Shown piece by piece: positions 35,421-46,245 of a stretch of 64,000 bases of DNA. The position numbers and the translations under genes were made by a program. Under the pieces are notes generated by a model. It saw nothing but the letters and a program-made list of their open reading frames with translations, was not told the origin of the DNA and searched no databases. This DNA is from Plecoglossus altivelis (lineage: Eukaryota; Chordata; Actinopteri; Osmeriformes; Plecoglossidae), in contig BROE01000013.1 in the NCBI GenBank assembly GCA_036571765.1, forward strand, positions 9,378,857 to 9,442,856, read 5' to 3'. Numbering within the stretch: the first letter of the stretch is position 1; every line of letters starts with the position of its first letter.

Positions 35421-37561
35421 CATCTATTAGTCATTTATTGTGCAGTTGACACAGAAACACTGACACAGACCGTACAGAAGAGAGTGTGTGTGTGTGCGTG
35501 TGTGTAATTTGTAGAACATCTATGGCTTGATAAAACAGCATGGTTTATGTACAACAGATCAATGCATTTAGACTTTTAACTGGAACAAAGATTTATAAAT
35601 ATAGAAGATGGAGCCTGCTCAGGTCTCCAGGGAACAATGTCTCTTTACTGAGACAGCTTAACACTCTATGGAGCCAGACACAGCGGCGCACACCCCGCTC
35701 CGCTCCACCCCCTCCCCTCCCCCGCTTAGCGCTCGACCAGTACCGGTAACCACCGGTAACCGTCCACCCATAGCAGTCTCCTCACGCCAATCTGGCACTG
35801 AACCATCCAAGTCCAATACAATAAGATCGAAAATTTAAAACAGACTAAATTAAGACATACATCTTGACTGTAAGATGAGGTATTGTGGATCAGGAACCTT
35901 GGTCTATTGTTTCATATTTCTTCTTTGTCTTTTTTTTTGTTTTTTGGAATAGCACAGAAATCATGTGTAAAAACAAATCATCTTAAATCTACATAAAAAC
36001 AAGTATGTCAATAACATAATTTTCTATGAGAAAATGTAAATCTATTTCATGGTAGTACATTGACAATTTATATGTAAAAAAAAATATAGCAGCAAAACAA
36101 TAGGAGAAAAAGCTTTTTTTTTTCTTTCTTGTTTTTCATAAAAGGTTTGACATGATGCCATGGATTGGTCCTTAGCAGCTTAGTAAGGAGTGTCTCTCCC
36201 TCTGTCCTGTCTTGTCCTCTTCTCACCTCTCTACTTGAACAATAAGACCTCAGCATCTAACCCTCCAGCCCAGTTTGGTGGCTTTGAGGGTCTCTCCCCT
36301 TCTCTCCTGCCCTCCCTTCTCCTCCCTCCCTCCCTTGTCTCTCCCGTCTCCCACTTGTCCTGCTCTTAGGCCCACTTCAAACAAAACCGCAGCCCAAGTC
36401 TTCAGGTTTGTGCAAAATCATCTCCAAAGCACCCCCACCCCCACCCTCCCATCCCCTGACCAAACCCAGCACCCTTTCTGTTCAAAAATACACCATGTCC
36501 TCCCCAAGACATTTTTGCTAATGTTTTACAAACTTTTTCATTTTTTCATGAGTCAGCAAATCTGAACAAAAGTGCTTTCATCAAATCAAATGAAATGGCA
36601 TCAGCAAGGATATAACTCTAGATAATTATACCAAAACAAAAACAAAATAAACAAAATTCATACTACAGACTGTAAATTGGTCAGCAAGGTTAGATGACAG
36701 CTTCCTGTGGTGGGATAACTTCTTGTGGTTGCTAGCTAGCTGGTATTGGGACTCTATTGACTAAATTCTTATCGGCTTTAAGGGTTCTTCCTTAAAACCT
36801 CAGCACCAGCAGTCAACCCATGTAGGATATATAACCAAGCAGTACACTGACTAAGCACAAGAAGATATGAAGCCATTTAGACAGAGACCAACTACAATCT
36901 TAGAAATTCAAACAAAGCCTAAATTATGAAGACACTACACACATTAGGAAGCAAGGATACAGAAATGCCCAGGTTGTAATCTTTACCACACTAAGCCAAG
37001 ATAAGAAAGTAACAAACATAAAAGGCTCTTCCTGTTTATCATTATTCCAAATAAAAGTAAACAACAATAACCACGTCAGACTAGCCTGACCTTTCTGGAT
37101 GTAGGCAGGTCTAATCTGAGTATTTCAAAATCCTAGTTTAATATTGGAAGGTTACAAAGTATCAGTCTGTGGCTTCGCAAATAAGCAAGAGCTTCTGAAA
37201 GAAGTTTCTGTGTATTTGTTTTGGCTGCCCTCAGCCGGGGAGTGGCGGGGCAGTAGAAAGGGAGAGGGCCGGGGCTGGCCCTTTGCACACTACTGAGGTG
37301 TTCTGTCCTGCTTGCTGCCATGGCAAGGCATGGGTAAACAGGAGGAGGTGGGTCGCCACAGGGAGCAGGGGGCAGAGCAACCCAGAAGGTCACATGACCC
37401 GCGCCTTCTTCTCTGGTGTCCTCCCTTCCTATAAATCATCCTGGCTGAGACAGAACCTCGTAGGTGCGTCCACAGATGAGAAGGGGACCAACCAGCCAAT
37501 CACATGCTGACATCAGTCATTCAAGGCCAATCAGATATTGCTGTCTGTCAGAAACGACCAA
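35421..37561 (-). other. ccnd1 3' UTR
   Basis: The minus-strand AATAAA opposite 35434-35439 would give a 2.1-kb 3' UTR, a usual size for cyclin D1. Low-complexity patches include a (GT)-rich stretch at 35485-35506 and several poly(A)/poly(T) runs. On the mRNA strand there is an 8-base miR-15/16 seed match (TGCTGCTA, opposite 36087-36094), a 7-base miR-17/20 match (GCACTTT, opposite 36569-36575) and a let-7 7-base match (TACCTCA, opposite 35876-35882). Extent inferred, motifs seen. Confidence 0.5.
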
Positions 37562-40500
37562 TCAGATGTTAATGTCCCTGACATCTGTGGGCGTGCTGGA
37601 GAGATCCACGTCCTCCTCCACCCTCTTTGTTTCCGTGGAGACAGTGTGTTGTTGTGCCTGTCTCAGACTGGACTCCAGGAGAGACTCAATCTGTTCTACA
37701 CAAGACCTCAGACAATCCTAGGAGGAGAGAAGAGCAACAGTCAGTTATCAGCAACCCACAGATATCTACTTCTAAGAACCCGACTGTTTTGGAATGTTAA
37801 ACCTGCTCCGTCACTCTAACACAAGCGAATAAGCCCCAACCATTAGGCTAAACACATTCAGTCTAAAGTAAAATGGCCGCCCTGACCAAGGAGAAGTGGT
37901 GACACCTACCGGGTCGCTCCTAATGATCTGCGACAGGAAGCAGGTGAGGTTCTGAGAGGAGAGGGTGTTGTCATGCTGCTTCAGAAGCAGACCCTGGACC
38001 GCAGCTACTACACTGCCTGCCGCCACCATGGATGGAGGGACAGCAATGAACTTCACATCTGGAGAGGAGAGGAGGAGAAGATAGATGAGGTAAGTGGCAA
38101 GATCATGGAGAATTGCAATAAGGAGATGACAATGGATGGATGGACATCTGCATGGATGCTGCCTGGATGCGTACCAGTTGCACAGAGAGCAATGAAGGTG
38201 TGTGCGTGTTTCCTCAGAGTGTGCCTGACGTTCAGGTGGATGGGCAGCTTGGACAGGAAGTGCTCTATGAAGTCATGAGGTGTCACAGAGGCCAGGTCCC
38301 ATTTCAGCTTGTTCAGGACCAACACCTCCATATGCTGCAACAAGACAAATACAAATACGCTAAGAGAGACTGTCTACATGTGGAATTAAAATGCACTTCA
38401 TTATTCTCACCTACATTTTGTAAATGGTTTCGGTCAATTATTTGGCCGAAACAATTTATTATTTGTTAGTTATTAGTTTCATTTACAAGAAATCACCAAG
38501 GCTGGTGATTGGTCTGAGTCAGTTCTTAAGTTGTCCGTTAGAGGGCAATGTTGCCATACAGCCTGCATTTTTACCTACAAGAACTAGTTCTGAGGCCCAC
38601 TGGCAAGGGCCTACCATATGAAGACTTATCTCATGAGAGTTACATTCTGTAGAGGCCTGCTATTTTGGATCAATTGATATAAGGCAATTTTAGGGCTCTA
38701 AGTTTATTTTAAAGGGCCACTTGAAAGGCCTAGAGTTTTTTCCCATGCCAAGTCATAGAAAAAAACACATAGGCTATCAGTTAGTTGGACATGTTATGTA
38801 ATATTCCAAAGTGGAAGACATGCTGCACGTGTAGACGGCTTACCTTCAGATCGTCCGGTCCTATGGAGTTATCTGTGTAGATGCATAGTTTCTCTGCTGT
38901 CAGAGGAACGGTCTCCCTCATCTTGGACGCCAGAAACATACAGGTTGCACCCAGCAGCTGTAATCTGGTTTTCCTCGTGTACTCTACTGATAGAAACCTG
39001 TCTAGATAGTTCATAGCTAGGGGGAATACCTCCTCCTCGCATTTCTGCTCCTCACAGACCTGCAAGAGCAAAACGGCCATTAGAATCATGCATCCAAATA
39101 GAAAGAATTAGACCTTTAGTCGATAATCTGTTACTGACTAACTTTATACTTAGAAGTGTGAACGAAACGAAATGCCTTTTGCCAATGATAAACTGCGCCA
39201 ATCTTAAAATCTGCAAAGGTGCGTTATAGCCTATAGCCTAGCTTATGCCTAATTCCTTTTCTTTTTCTTACGCTATAGTATGCTACTTTCACTGCTAACC
39301 GTCTAATACAAACGTATTCACAAATATGCAGGTCGTATTGTTCTCAATCATCTACCAATGTTTTGCCGTCATATTAAATAGTCGCGAAATCGTTTTCAGT
39401 CAATTCTTGCAAAGACACAAAGGTGGCGTTAATACGAGTTCGCAGTTCAATTTATAGTTCGTCATCTTTTCAAAAAACAATTAAAAATACTTTAAAATTA
39501 TCCCCGTTGTTAAAGTTGCTATGTAAATGATTGTTAAGTCATGCTTTATCACACTCCGTCAAAATATGTCGAATTGTCACACAGGAAACCCAAAAACAAT
39601 TTAGTTACTGAGAAACTGTTATTTTCCACATGCACTTTTCGCCATGGACCTCCTGTTCGGTCTCACAACTTCGGAAATTAATAGAAAATGTATAATAACT
39701 GGGAATGGCAACATAAAATATATGTAAATGTAGATATATCGATTAAGTAACAAATCCGACTATTGAAATTACGTTCTCAGATGTCTTTATGCCAGAATTA
39801 CCATAGGCTATTTGTGGGGAGACCTTCTCGAAGTGATGTAGCCTATATTAAGACTCAAAGACCAAGCTAAACAAGAGGTGCTTGCACTCACATCTGCATT
39901 AAATTAAGAAATATTAGCAAGCCATCGTAAAGATACACTTTTCAGTATTCCGATCGAGAAACTGTCATTCTTCTGATTATTGTGGATTTTTTTTATAATA
40001 TTAAAAACATTCCCAAGCGACAACAAAGATGGCGCGTAATACGGGCACGAGTCAGACTGCATACGTGTACATTGATATTAATTCGGAATATCTGTAGTCA
40101 AGTTATCACATTATCCGACTTTCTGTACAATGATAGCAAATGGACAATTAAGTTGCATCTGCCTTATGATGCACGCAGATAGGCAACAAGACAACGCAGA
40201 ATTCGGCTACTGCTCTGTCACATAGGCCGAGGGACGCGGAGGGCACGTTAGTCACAACTTTATGGGGCCTAATAAGAAGAACCACACAGAGACACCAAAC
40301 TTAATCCAAACTGTAGTCTACTATAACTATCGATTGAGTAGCCTACACGGCCATCTATGGACATGTATCTATCAGAGTTTAAGAACTAAGTGGCTGTGCA
40401 GATCAATAACCATTTAGACAGCTTGTAAACAATACACACCTCCAACATCCACGTCGCGACTATTTTTCTCATCTTGGGGACGATTTCTTTTTGAACACAC

Positions 40501-40637
40501 TTAAAGTAGTTTGGAGAAGGAAGGTAGATCTCCTCCGCTTTTAGCATAGTCTTTAAAACTTTGTCGTTGAGTAAGTTGACATCTTGGTATGCCCTTCTGA
40601 TCGCGTCGGCTTCGCAACAAAGCAGCTGGTGTTCCAT
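37562..40637 (-). CDS. ccnd1: Cyclin D1
   Basis: Five coding exons on the minus strand: 40440-40637, 38844-39059, 38175-38334, 37910-38058 and 37562-37717 (198, 216, 160, 149 and 156 bases). They give 292 residues (human 295), with the first four exon lengths matching the human gene as I recall it. The product is the CDK4/6 regulatory subunit driving G1/S by RB phosphorylation. Features: LLCCE (residues 5-9), the LxCxE-type RB-binding motif; the cyclin box (about 28-152) with MRKIVATWMLEVCEEQ, LAMNYLDRFL and LLGATCMFLASKM; the second cyclin fold with FIEHFL and VPPSMVAAGSVVAA; an acidic EEDVDL patch; and TPTDVRDINI at the end, whose Thr is the site controlling nuclear export and degradation. 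An in-frame ATG exists 36 bases upstream. I chose the MEHQLL start because it matches all vertebrate cyclin D1 proteins. Confidence 0.98.
39060..40439 (-). other. ccnd1 intron 1
   Basis: AT-rich and free of simple repeats, unlike most non-coding DNA here. No nested exon is seen. A + strand AAGATGGCG word lies at 40026-40034, resembling the YY1 motifs at the other start codons of the window, but no matching coding exon follows. Confidence 0.6.
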
Positions 40638-40823
40638 ATCTTTAGTTAGTTTTGTCGGGTTAATTGCCTTCACTGCAAGAAGAAGTGTAAAGAAGTGTTG
40701 TGAAGAGGTGCTGCTGCTCGTGGAACTGTTGTGCGCGGATGCTGCTCTTCCGTCAGTGTACGTAAGCCCTCTGAGAGCTCGAGCTCAGATCCTTGCCAGA
40801 CTAGGCAGAGTTTCACAGGGCGA
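40638..40823 (-). other. ccnd1 5' UTR and start-site region
   Basis: About 186 bases lie between the CRE and the ATG, close to the mammalian arrangement. The transcription start is probably 40-60 bases below the CRE, near 40770-40785. There is no TATA box. An in-frame ATG on the mRNA strand at 40673-40671 lies in this leader with no stop between it and the main ATG. Confidence 0.5.
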
Positions 40824-40832
40824 TGACGTTAC
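40824..40832 (-). promoter_or_regulatory. CRE-like site of the ccnd1 core promoter
   Basis: On the minus strand GTAACGTCA, the same word as the CRE of the human CCND1 promoter as I remember it, bound by CREB/ATF factors. Just upstream, TTAACAACA (opposite 34-42 of the 40.8-kb block, i.e. 40834-40842) also matches the human sequence next to that CRE. Confidence 0.7.
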
Positions 40833-40845
40833 TTGTTGTTAAGGA

Positions 40846-40872
40846 GGGGGGTTGAGGGGGAAGGGAAGGGGG
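40846..40872 (+). promoter_or_regulatory. G-quadruplex-capable purine block in the ccnd1 promoter
   Basis: G-tracts of 6, 5, 3 and 5 with loops of 4, 2 and 2 bases satisfy the G3+N1-7 rule on the + strand (template strand for ccnd1). The block lies between the CRE and the TCF/LEF-like site. The motif is seen; folding is inferred. Confidence 0.65.
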
Positions 40873-40873
40873 A

Positions 40874-40881
40874 GATCAAAG
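40874..40881 (-). promoter_or_regulatory. TCF/LEF-like site of the ccnd1 promoter
   Basis: CTTTGATC on the minus strand is the same word as the Wnt/beta-catenin-responsive LEF1 site in the human CCND1 promoter. Here it sits about 40 bases upstream of the CRE, further than in human. Confidence 0.6.
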
Positions 40882-41048
40882 CCAGCAGCGAGTCTGTGAG
40901 GGAGCGCACTAGGAAGGAGTCTATTGCGAGTAGCACCCCCCTCCCTCCGCTTCCTAGTCCTTCCCCCGACCGCTGGTTCGCTACAATGGGCATGGAGTTG
41001 GGAGGGCCCAGGGTCTGGGATGGTGGATGGCCGAAAGGGAGGAGGTGA

Positions 41049-41094
41049 GGGGGACGCTGGGGGTGGAAGGGGGGAAACTTGAAGGGGATGGGGG
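41049..41094 (+). promoter_or_regulatory. Second G-quadruplex-capable tract upstream of ccnd1
   Basis: Five G-tracts of 5, 5, 6, 4 and 5 on the + strand; loops of 5, 5, 9 and 2 bases. It lies within GC-rich DNA about 420-460 bases above the ccnd1 ATG. Confidence 0.5.
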
Positions 41095-43862
41095 CTATGG
41101 ACACCCCAAAACTGGCCCTGTCTGGGAGGCTACAAAATAGGAGGAAAGCTGCTATTCTGAACCATAGGGGGCAGTATGGGGGCTAAGTCTTCACACTCTC
41201 CTCACAATTCCCTGTTGGTGGTCAATGACTAATTCAATGCATTGTGCACTTTGTGATAATGGAAAATTACAAAAATAATTTATTGTATTCTATGGAAATA
41301 TCCTTAGTTTCCAGCCTATAAATACAGTCGAAATACTCTCTCAAAGAGTAAGTGATGAAGGCAAAAACAAAGGACAGTTTCAGGCTTTGGTTTAGTAACA
41401 ATAGATTGGTTTCATTTACTGCCATGCTTGCTGAGTCTGATGCAACAGCAGGAATACTGAACTGAAGACAACCATCTGCAATATGAGAAACGTGTCCAAT
41501 AAAGTTAGGAAAGTTATGGGGAAAGACCCCCCCCCCACTTCTCTTTTTTTTTGTTCTGTCATTCTCTCTCTCTCTCTCTCTTTCCCTCTCTTTCTCTCTT
41601 TATGTATTTCTCGCGCTCTTTCACACACACACACAGACACACACACTAACATGCACACACACACACACTGGCGGGAGGAGACACAAATTAGTGTTAAACC
41701 AATGGAAGGAATTGCTGTTACCAGGCAGAAGTGAGGCGGCTATGTACTGGAGTTTAGGGACGTTTCCTTTAGTAAAACTATGCAGTTAACCAAGAAAAAG
41801 AGTTGTAATGCATGTAACTTAATGCAACATGATGTGATTTAACACAACTGAAGTTAGTAGAACAACTTTATGTAACTCATGGGATGATAAAACCTATACA
41901 AAGAAATTTAATGTGAATGTCTGTTTTTCCTATCCTAATACTTTTAGGTAGACAACTGTAATATCACACACCAGCAAGTATAGCTGTAAACACAATGCTT
42001 CTTGGTGCAGTATTCTGGCACTCAATCTAAAAGTTTGTACTAAAAAGCTCAGACACATCCCGGGATCTTGAGTAGAACTGCATCTACCATAGACTTATAT
42101 TTGTATATTTGTGTGTGGTATATGTGCTTCTATAATTTAGCTACGTTGTAATCAGGTACGATTTTCCTTTCATTCCCACACATTCTGGTCTTGTTTCAAT
42201 ATGAATTGCAGCTTTCCACATTCCAAAGATTCCTGTCAGCTACCGACTACCGTAAACCCCAGAAAACTGCCCTTTTAGTTGGACTCACTGCTGCAGCTAG
42301 AATGGAGGATCTCTTGTTACAAGACCTAGGCCTAAACCTTGTATACTGTCATCTGCTTGATCCTAGGACTACATTCCATCACTCCCACAGTGATCATTAA
42401 GTGACAATGGTTCGCCCACAGATCTCTATCAACATACTTTTGAGAAACATTGACCAGAGAAGAATGTTCAGAGCATAGCGATTTAACACTGAGAGCTCAA
42501 ACTCATCTTATGCAATCTGTTCCTTCCGCCTCTATCGGTCCCTTAACGTCTGAGTTATTACAGGCGCTCAGTTAAACACGTGGAGCAAGTCTACAACTCT
42601 CAAATTGAAAGGTGGCAGTTTACTTAAAGTGTCAAACATTTATTTTGCATTCATCAAAACATATCCTTCAAACCCATTTGTAAACCTGGTGCTACTGCTA
42701 AATACGCGACGACATACTGCAACATGGCTATCTTGTAACTACTCTGTCTCCTGTGGATATATTCTGTCATTTGTATTTCTACATCAGAGGGTGATAAAGG
42801 TCTGAAGGCTCCATGTCTGAGTGCAGGCCTCCCAGAAGGCTGTCCCAGCAGAACACACACCTCTGCTGTGGAACAAAGGCAGGCCGAGCATGTGACTTTT
42901 GGACTGGCCCTCTACTTCCTTTGTTACGGTACCCAGAACAGGAAGGGAGCAGAGTCTGGGTGGTTCTTAAGGAGACAGAGCCCTTTTTTAAAGTTTTCCT
43001 ACTGCAGCCATGGCACACCACATGGCATTCACTCAAAGATGTAGTCTGGTATACAAGTACAAAAGACATAAACAGTGTATTTAACAGTGGCTCTCACGTT
43101 CTTCCCGTCTCTCTCTTTCTTTCACATCCACATACATTAGTCTTAGCTTCAACCAAATACATAATTGACTAGTGAGTGTGTGTGTGAGTGTGTGCCACAA
43201 TGACGTACGGTAATTTATACCCACTAGCTCCATGCTTTGTCTATGTGGAAGCCTGTTCTATTTCTCTCCCCAGAATCTAAGGATAGGGGGGGCCTGTGTA
43301 TACTGGTATTGCCTGCTCACTTCACTTTCTGGGGGCCACATGGCACTGAGACTCCGGGGTCAAATTGGGCAACGACCACACTTACAAATAGGAATGCATG
43401 TATGTGTGTGTGTGTGTGTGTGTGAATTCATGTATGGATCAAGATATCGTCCCCTTCACATGTTTGTGGTATTCTGAAATATTCATGTTAACTTCCTTTT
43501 TTCTTCTCCTGAAGTCTGTTGTGGTCTTTTGAAAGCTGTAATGCTGCTGTGGGGTCGGTTATCAGACAAACAGTCTGGGTGGACCTCTGTTCTCTTGACC
43601 CTCCCTACAGCCCCACCCTCTCTCCTCTTAACTTGAGAACTGATGATGATGAAGAAGAGAGACAGAGAAGGGTTCTCTGTGAAAGGCGCTTCATTCTCTT
43701 CTCTGGTCAGCTTCACAATGAGCACTGAGAAGATGGATAGAGCTATTGTCCTGCTCAGTGAACTGTACAGGGAGCAGGGAGCAAGCTGGGGTCCTCTATG
43801 TGTGTGTGTGTGTGTGTCCTGCACCATGCTTGACCTGACACTTGTGGCCCCAGTGGGTGGGG

Positions 43863-43940
43863 GTGATGGTGTGTGTGTGTGTGCATGCATGCTTGTGTGT
43901 GTGTGTGTGTGTGTGTGCGTGCGTGCTTGTGTGTGTGTGT
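43863..43940. repeat. (GT)n/(GC) microsatellite
   Basis: Interrupted GT repeat with GCATGC and GCGTGC interruptions. Confidence 0.88.
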
Positions 43941-44582
43941 GACATGGTCAGTATGGGAGGAGCAGCTATGGCAGGAGAGACCCTGGGATTGACGCAGAAT
44001 CTTGGAGAAGATTCTCGCAACTCTGAAGACAGACACCTCTCCATAGTTTAATGTTGAAAACTGAAAGAAAAAAATAGATCAAAATACATAGATTATGAAG
44101 AGAAGGAAAGAGAGAGATTGCAGACAGAGAAAGGAGGTGGGTAGAGAGGAATGAAAAGATACGTTAAAACATAGAGATAGAGCAGTCTGAGAGAGAGGGG
44201 GCGGCGGGTGTAGGAATGAAGGGGTAAATGAACACAGTAATAAAGGGATAAGGCGTGTTCCTCCAGGAGTGCTATTGGATGGCTCTGTGTCCTCATTTGC
44301 ATGTGTTTGCATGAGGCTTTCAAGGCTCCACCGTTTCCTGATAAGTCCTCTACAGGTTTACTTTACTATCAAAGAGCCAGGAGCATGGAAAAGTACTGGA
44401 ACATGGCCCAACCAGAGACAAGTCCCAATGTGTATTCTGTTTACCAATAGGATTTAAATGTGACTCATCAGTTATGAGCCCACATCAACAGCTTTTTGGT
44501 TGGAGGCACAGCCCTATATCCTCCTGCAGGTAAAGGTCAAAGGTCACAAACTCCAACCCTATTCAAATGTTCTTTTTTTCCC

Positions 44583-44669
44583 GTTCATTCATTTATTCAT
44601 TGATTCTTTCATTCATTGATTCATTGATTCATTCATTGATTCATTCATTGATCCATTCATTCATTCATG
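44583..44669. repeat. (ATTC/ATTG)n tetranucleotide repeat
   Basis: About 20 units of CATT and GATT in mixed order; TTGATTCA words make it partly self-complementary. Confidence 0.88.
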
Positions 44670-46162
44670 AACTACCAGTGCTTTTAGGTTCTATGGTGGA
44701 AAGTTGTGGGGGAAAGACAGCCATTTTAGGGCTCCTCAAAAACTGAAAGGGCTGCATATATGTTCCTTTGTTGTCTTTGTGTGGGGGCCATCAGAACCCT
44801 GCAGACATCACCCCTACAAAAGGGAGGCGGTGGGGCTACCACCCTGTGGTATTTACATACAGAGACACGGCAGACTGAAGCCTCTGGGAAGAGTCTGGTC
44901 CATTTGGACAGGCACCTTGGGTGTGCAGGGAAACGGTCACCATGCATGCAGTCACACCCCCACCAGGAGACAAAATCATCAGAGGAACACTTTGTGATGG
45001 ACCCCCATAACACCATGTCCTTGGCAGCGCTCTGATTGGTTGTCTGCAGTGAACAGTGCAGAAAGAGAGATATATACATGGATTAGAACCGTAGCAACAA
45101 CACTGGGTCTCACTGGTCTCTCACGCCTCCAGTCCTGCCTGTTTCCTGTTCTCAGGTATCTACAGCAGAGTCAGCCCCAGGCCTCAATCCTGACACCTGA
45201 CCTCTGACCTGCACAACCAGTAGCAGCCTGTGTACTCCCCCCCACACACCTCTATAAAGCAAACTCGAACTCAGTCCTGCTATTTGAAAGCTGTTTCACA
45301 TTGTATGTTTCAAGCTCAACACACCACGCTCTTTGTTCCTCCTCCCCTGCTCTTCATTCCTCTCCCTCCCCCTCCTTCTCCTCACACCCCTCCACATGTG
45401 CCATCTAACACACACCAATGACATCAACATGAATCATTTTCAGGAAAATGGAAAAAAGAGAAAACCTTGATTTCCTAAGTGTGCGCTCGGAGGCCCCCTG
45501 TCTCCGTGGAAACGGGTCTGTTGTTATTTTTGGCTGTCACAATTAATCTTATGATATCCTGGAGGTCTGAGTGGTGTGGGGTATAGCCAGACATGCCCCC
45601 GCAGTCATTTAATAAGCAGGATGGGGGGTTTGGGGAACCCTTGTCTTTTACTTCTCACCCTCTCTCTTCATATTTCTCCCTTCTCCCCTTATCCTTTTCC
45701 CCTTCCTCTTTCCTTATCCCTTTGTTTTCCCTTTGCCCTTTCCTTCTCTCCACTACCTCTCTCATTCTATCTAAACTGGTTTCACAACCTACACTCTCCA
45801 CAAAAACCCTCAGTTTCGGTGTGGACTTGATTGGTAGAAACACGTTATGTGTGTGTACATGTGTATGCTTGTGTGTACGAGTGCACTTTAGCCACAGCTC
45901 ACATTATTGGCTGGTCCCAGTGCCCTATCAAAATGACTGTCTTGGAAGGCCTAAACATTCTGTATCACTGCTGAGTTTGCTGTCACTACAGTTCCCATGC
46001 TGGAAACAAAAGTTACCACGGATACTTGCCACTCTACCTCTTCAGAAATGAACTACTGCTTGGTTTGTGTGTGTTTCAGCTTTGCCAATGAACGGAAGTC
46101 ACATTTAAATGACAGTAAGGGGAATGCCGAGTGTGTGTGATTTAGGCCCTTGTCAGATTTTC

Positions 46163-46245
46163 CTCTGCAGGGCTGAACACCTCCAGGAGGATATCTCTGC
46201 AGNGCTGAACTCCTCCAGGACTATATCTCTGCAGGGCTGGAGATC
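46163..46245. repeat. 33-bp tandem repeat containing an ambiguous base
   Basis: CTGCAGGGCTGAAC.CCTCCAGGA.ATATCT-type units of about 33 bases, two full copies plus a partial third. The single N at 46203 falls where the other copies have G. Confidence 0.88.

Larger units (their letters stand above)
41095..46150. other. Non-coding region upstream of ccnd1, part 1
   Basis: No exon, RNA gene or transposon recognised. It contains a C run and CT block at 41528-41600, CA-rich repeat at 41622-41669, (GT)n at 43400-43423, GT blocks at 43798-43940, an ATTC/ATTG repeat at 44583-44669 and C/T-rich DNA at 45340-45400 and 45650-45770. The stretches 41740-42800 and 45420-45560 are free of simple repeats. 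ccnd1 enhancers may lie here, but none can be proven from one sequence. Confidence 0.5.

Noticed and set aside
40026..40034. YY1-like AAGATGGCG word in ccnd1 intron 1
   Set aside because: The following frame is short and unrecognisable, so an antisense gene start is not supported.
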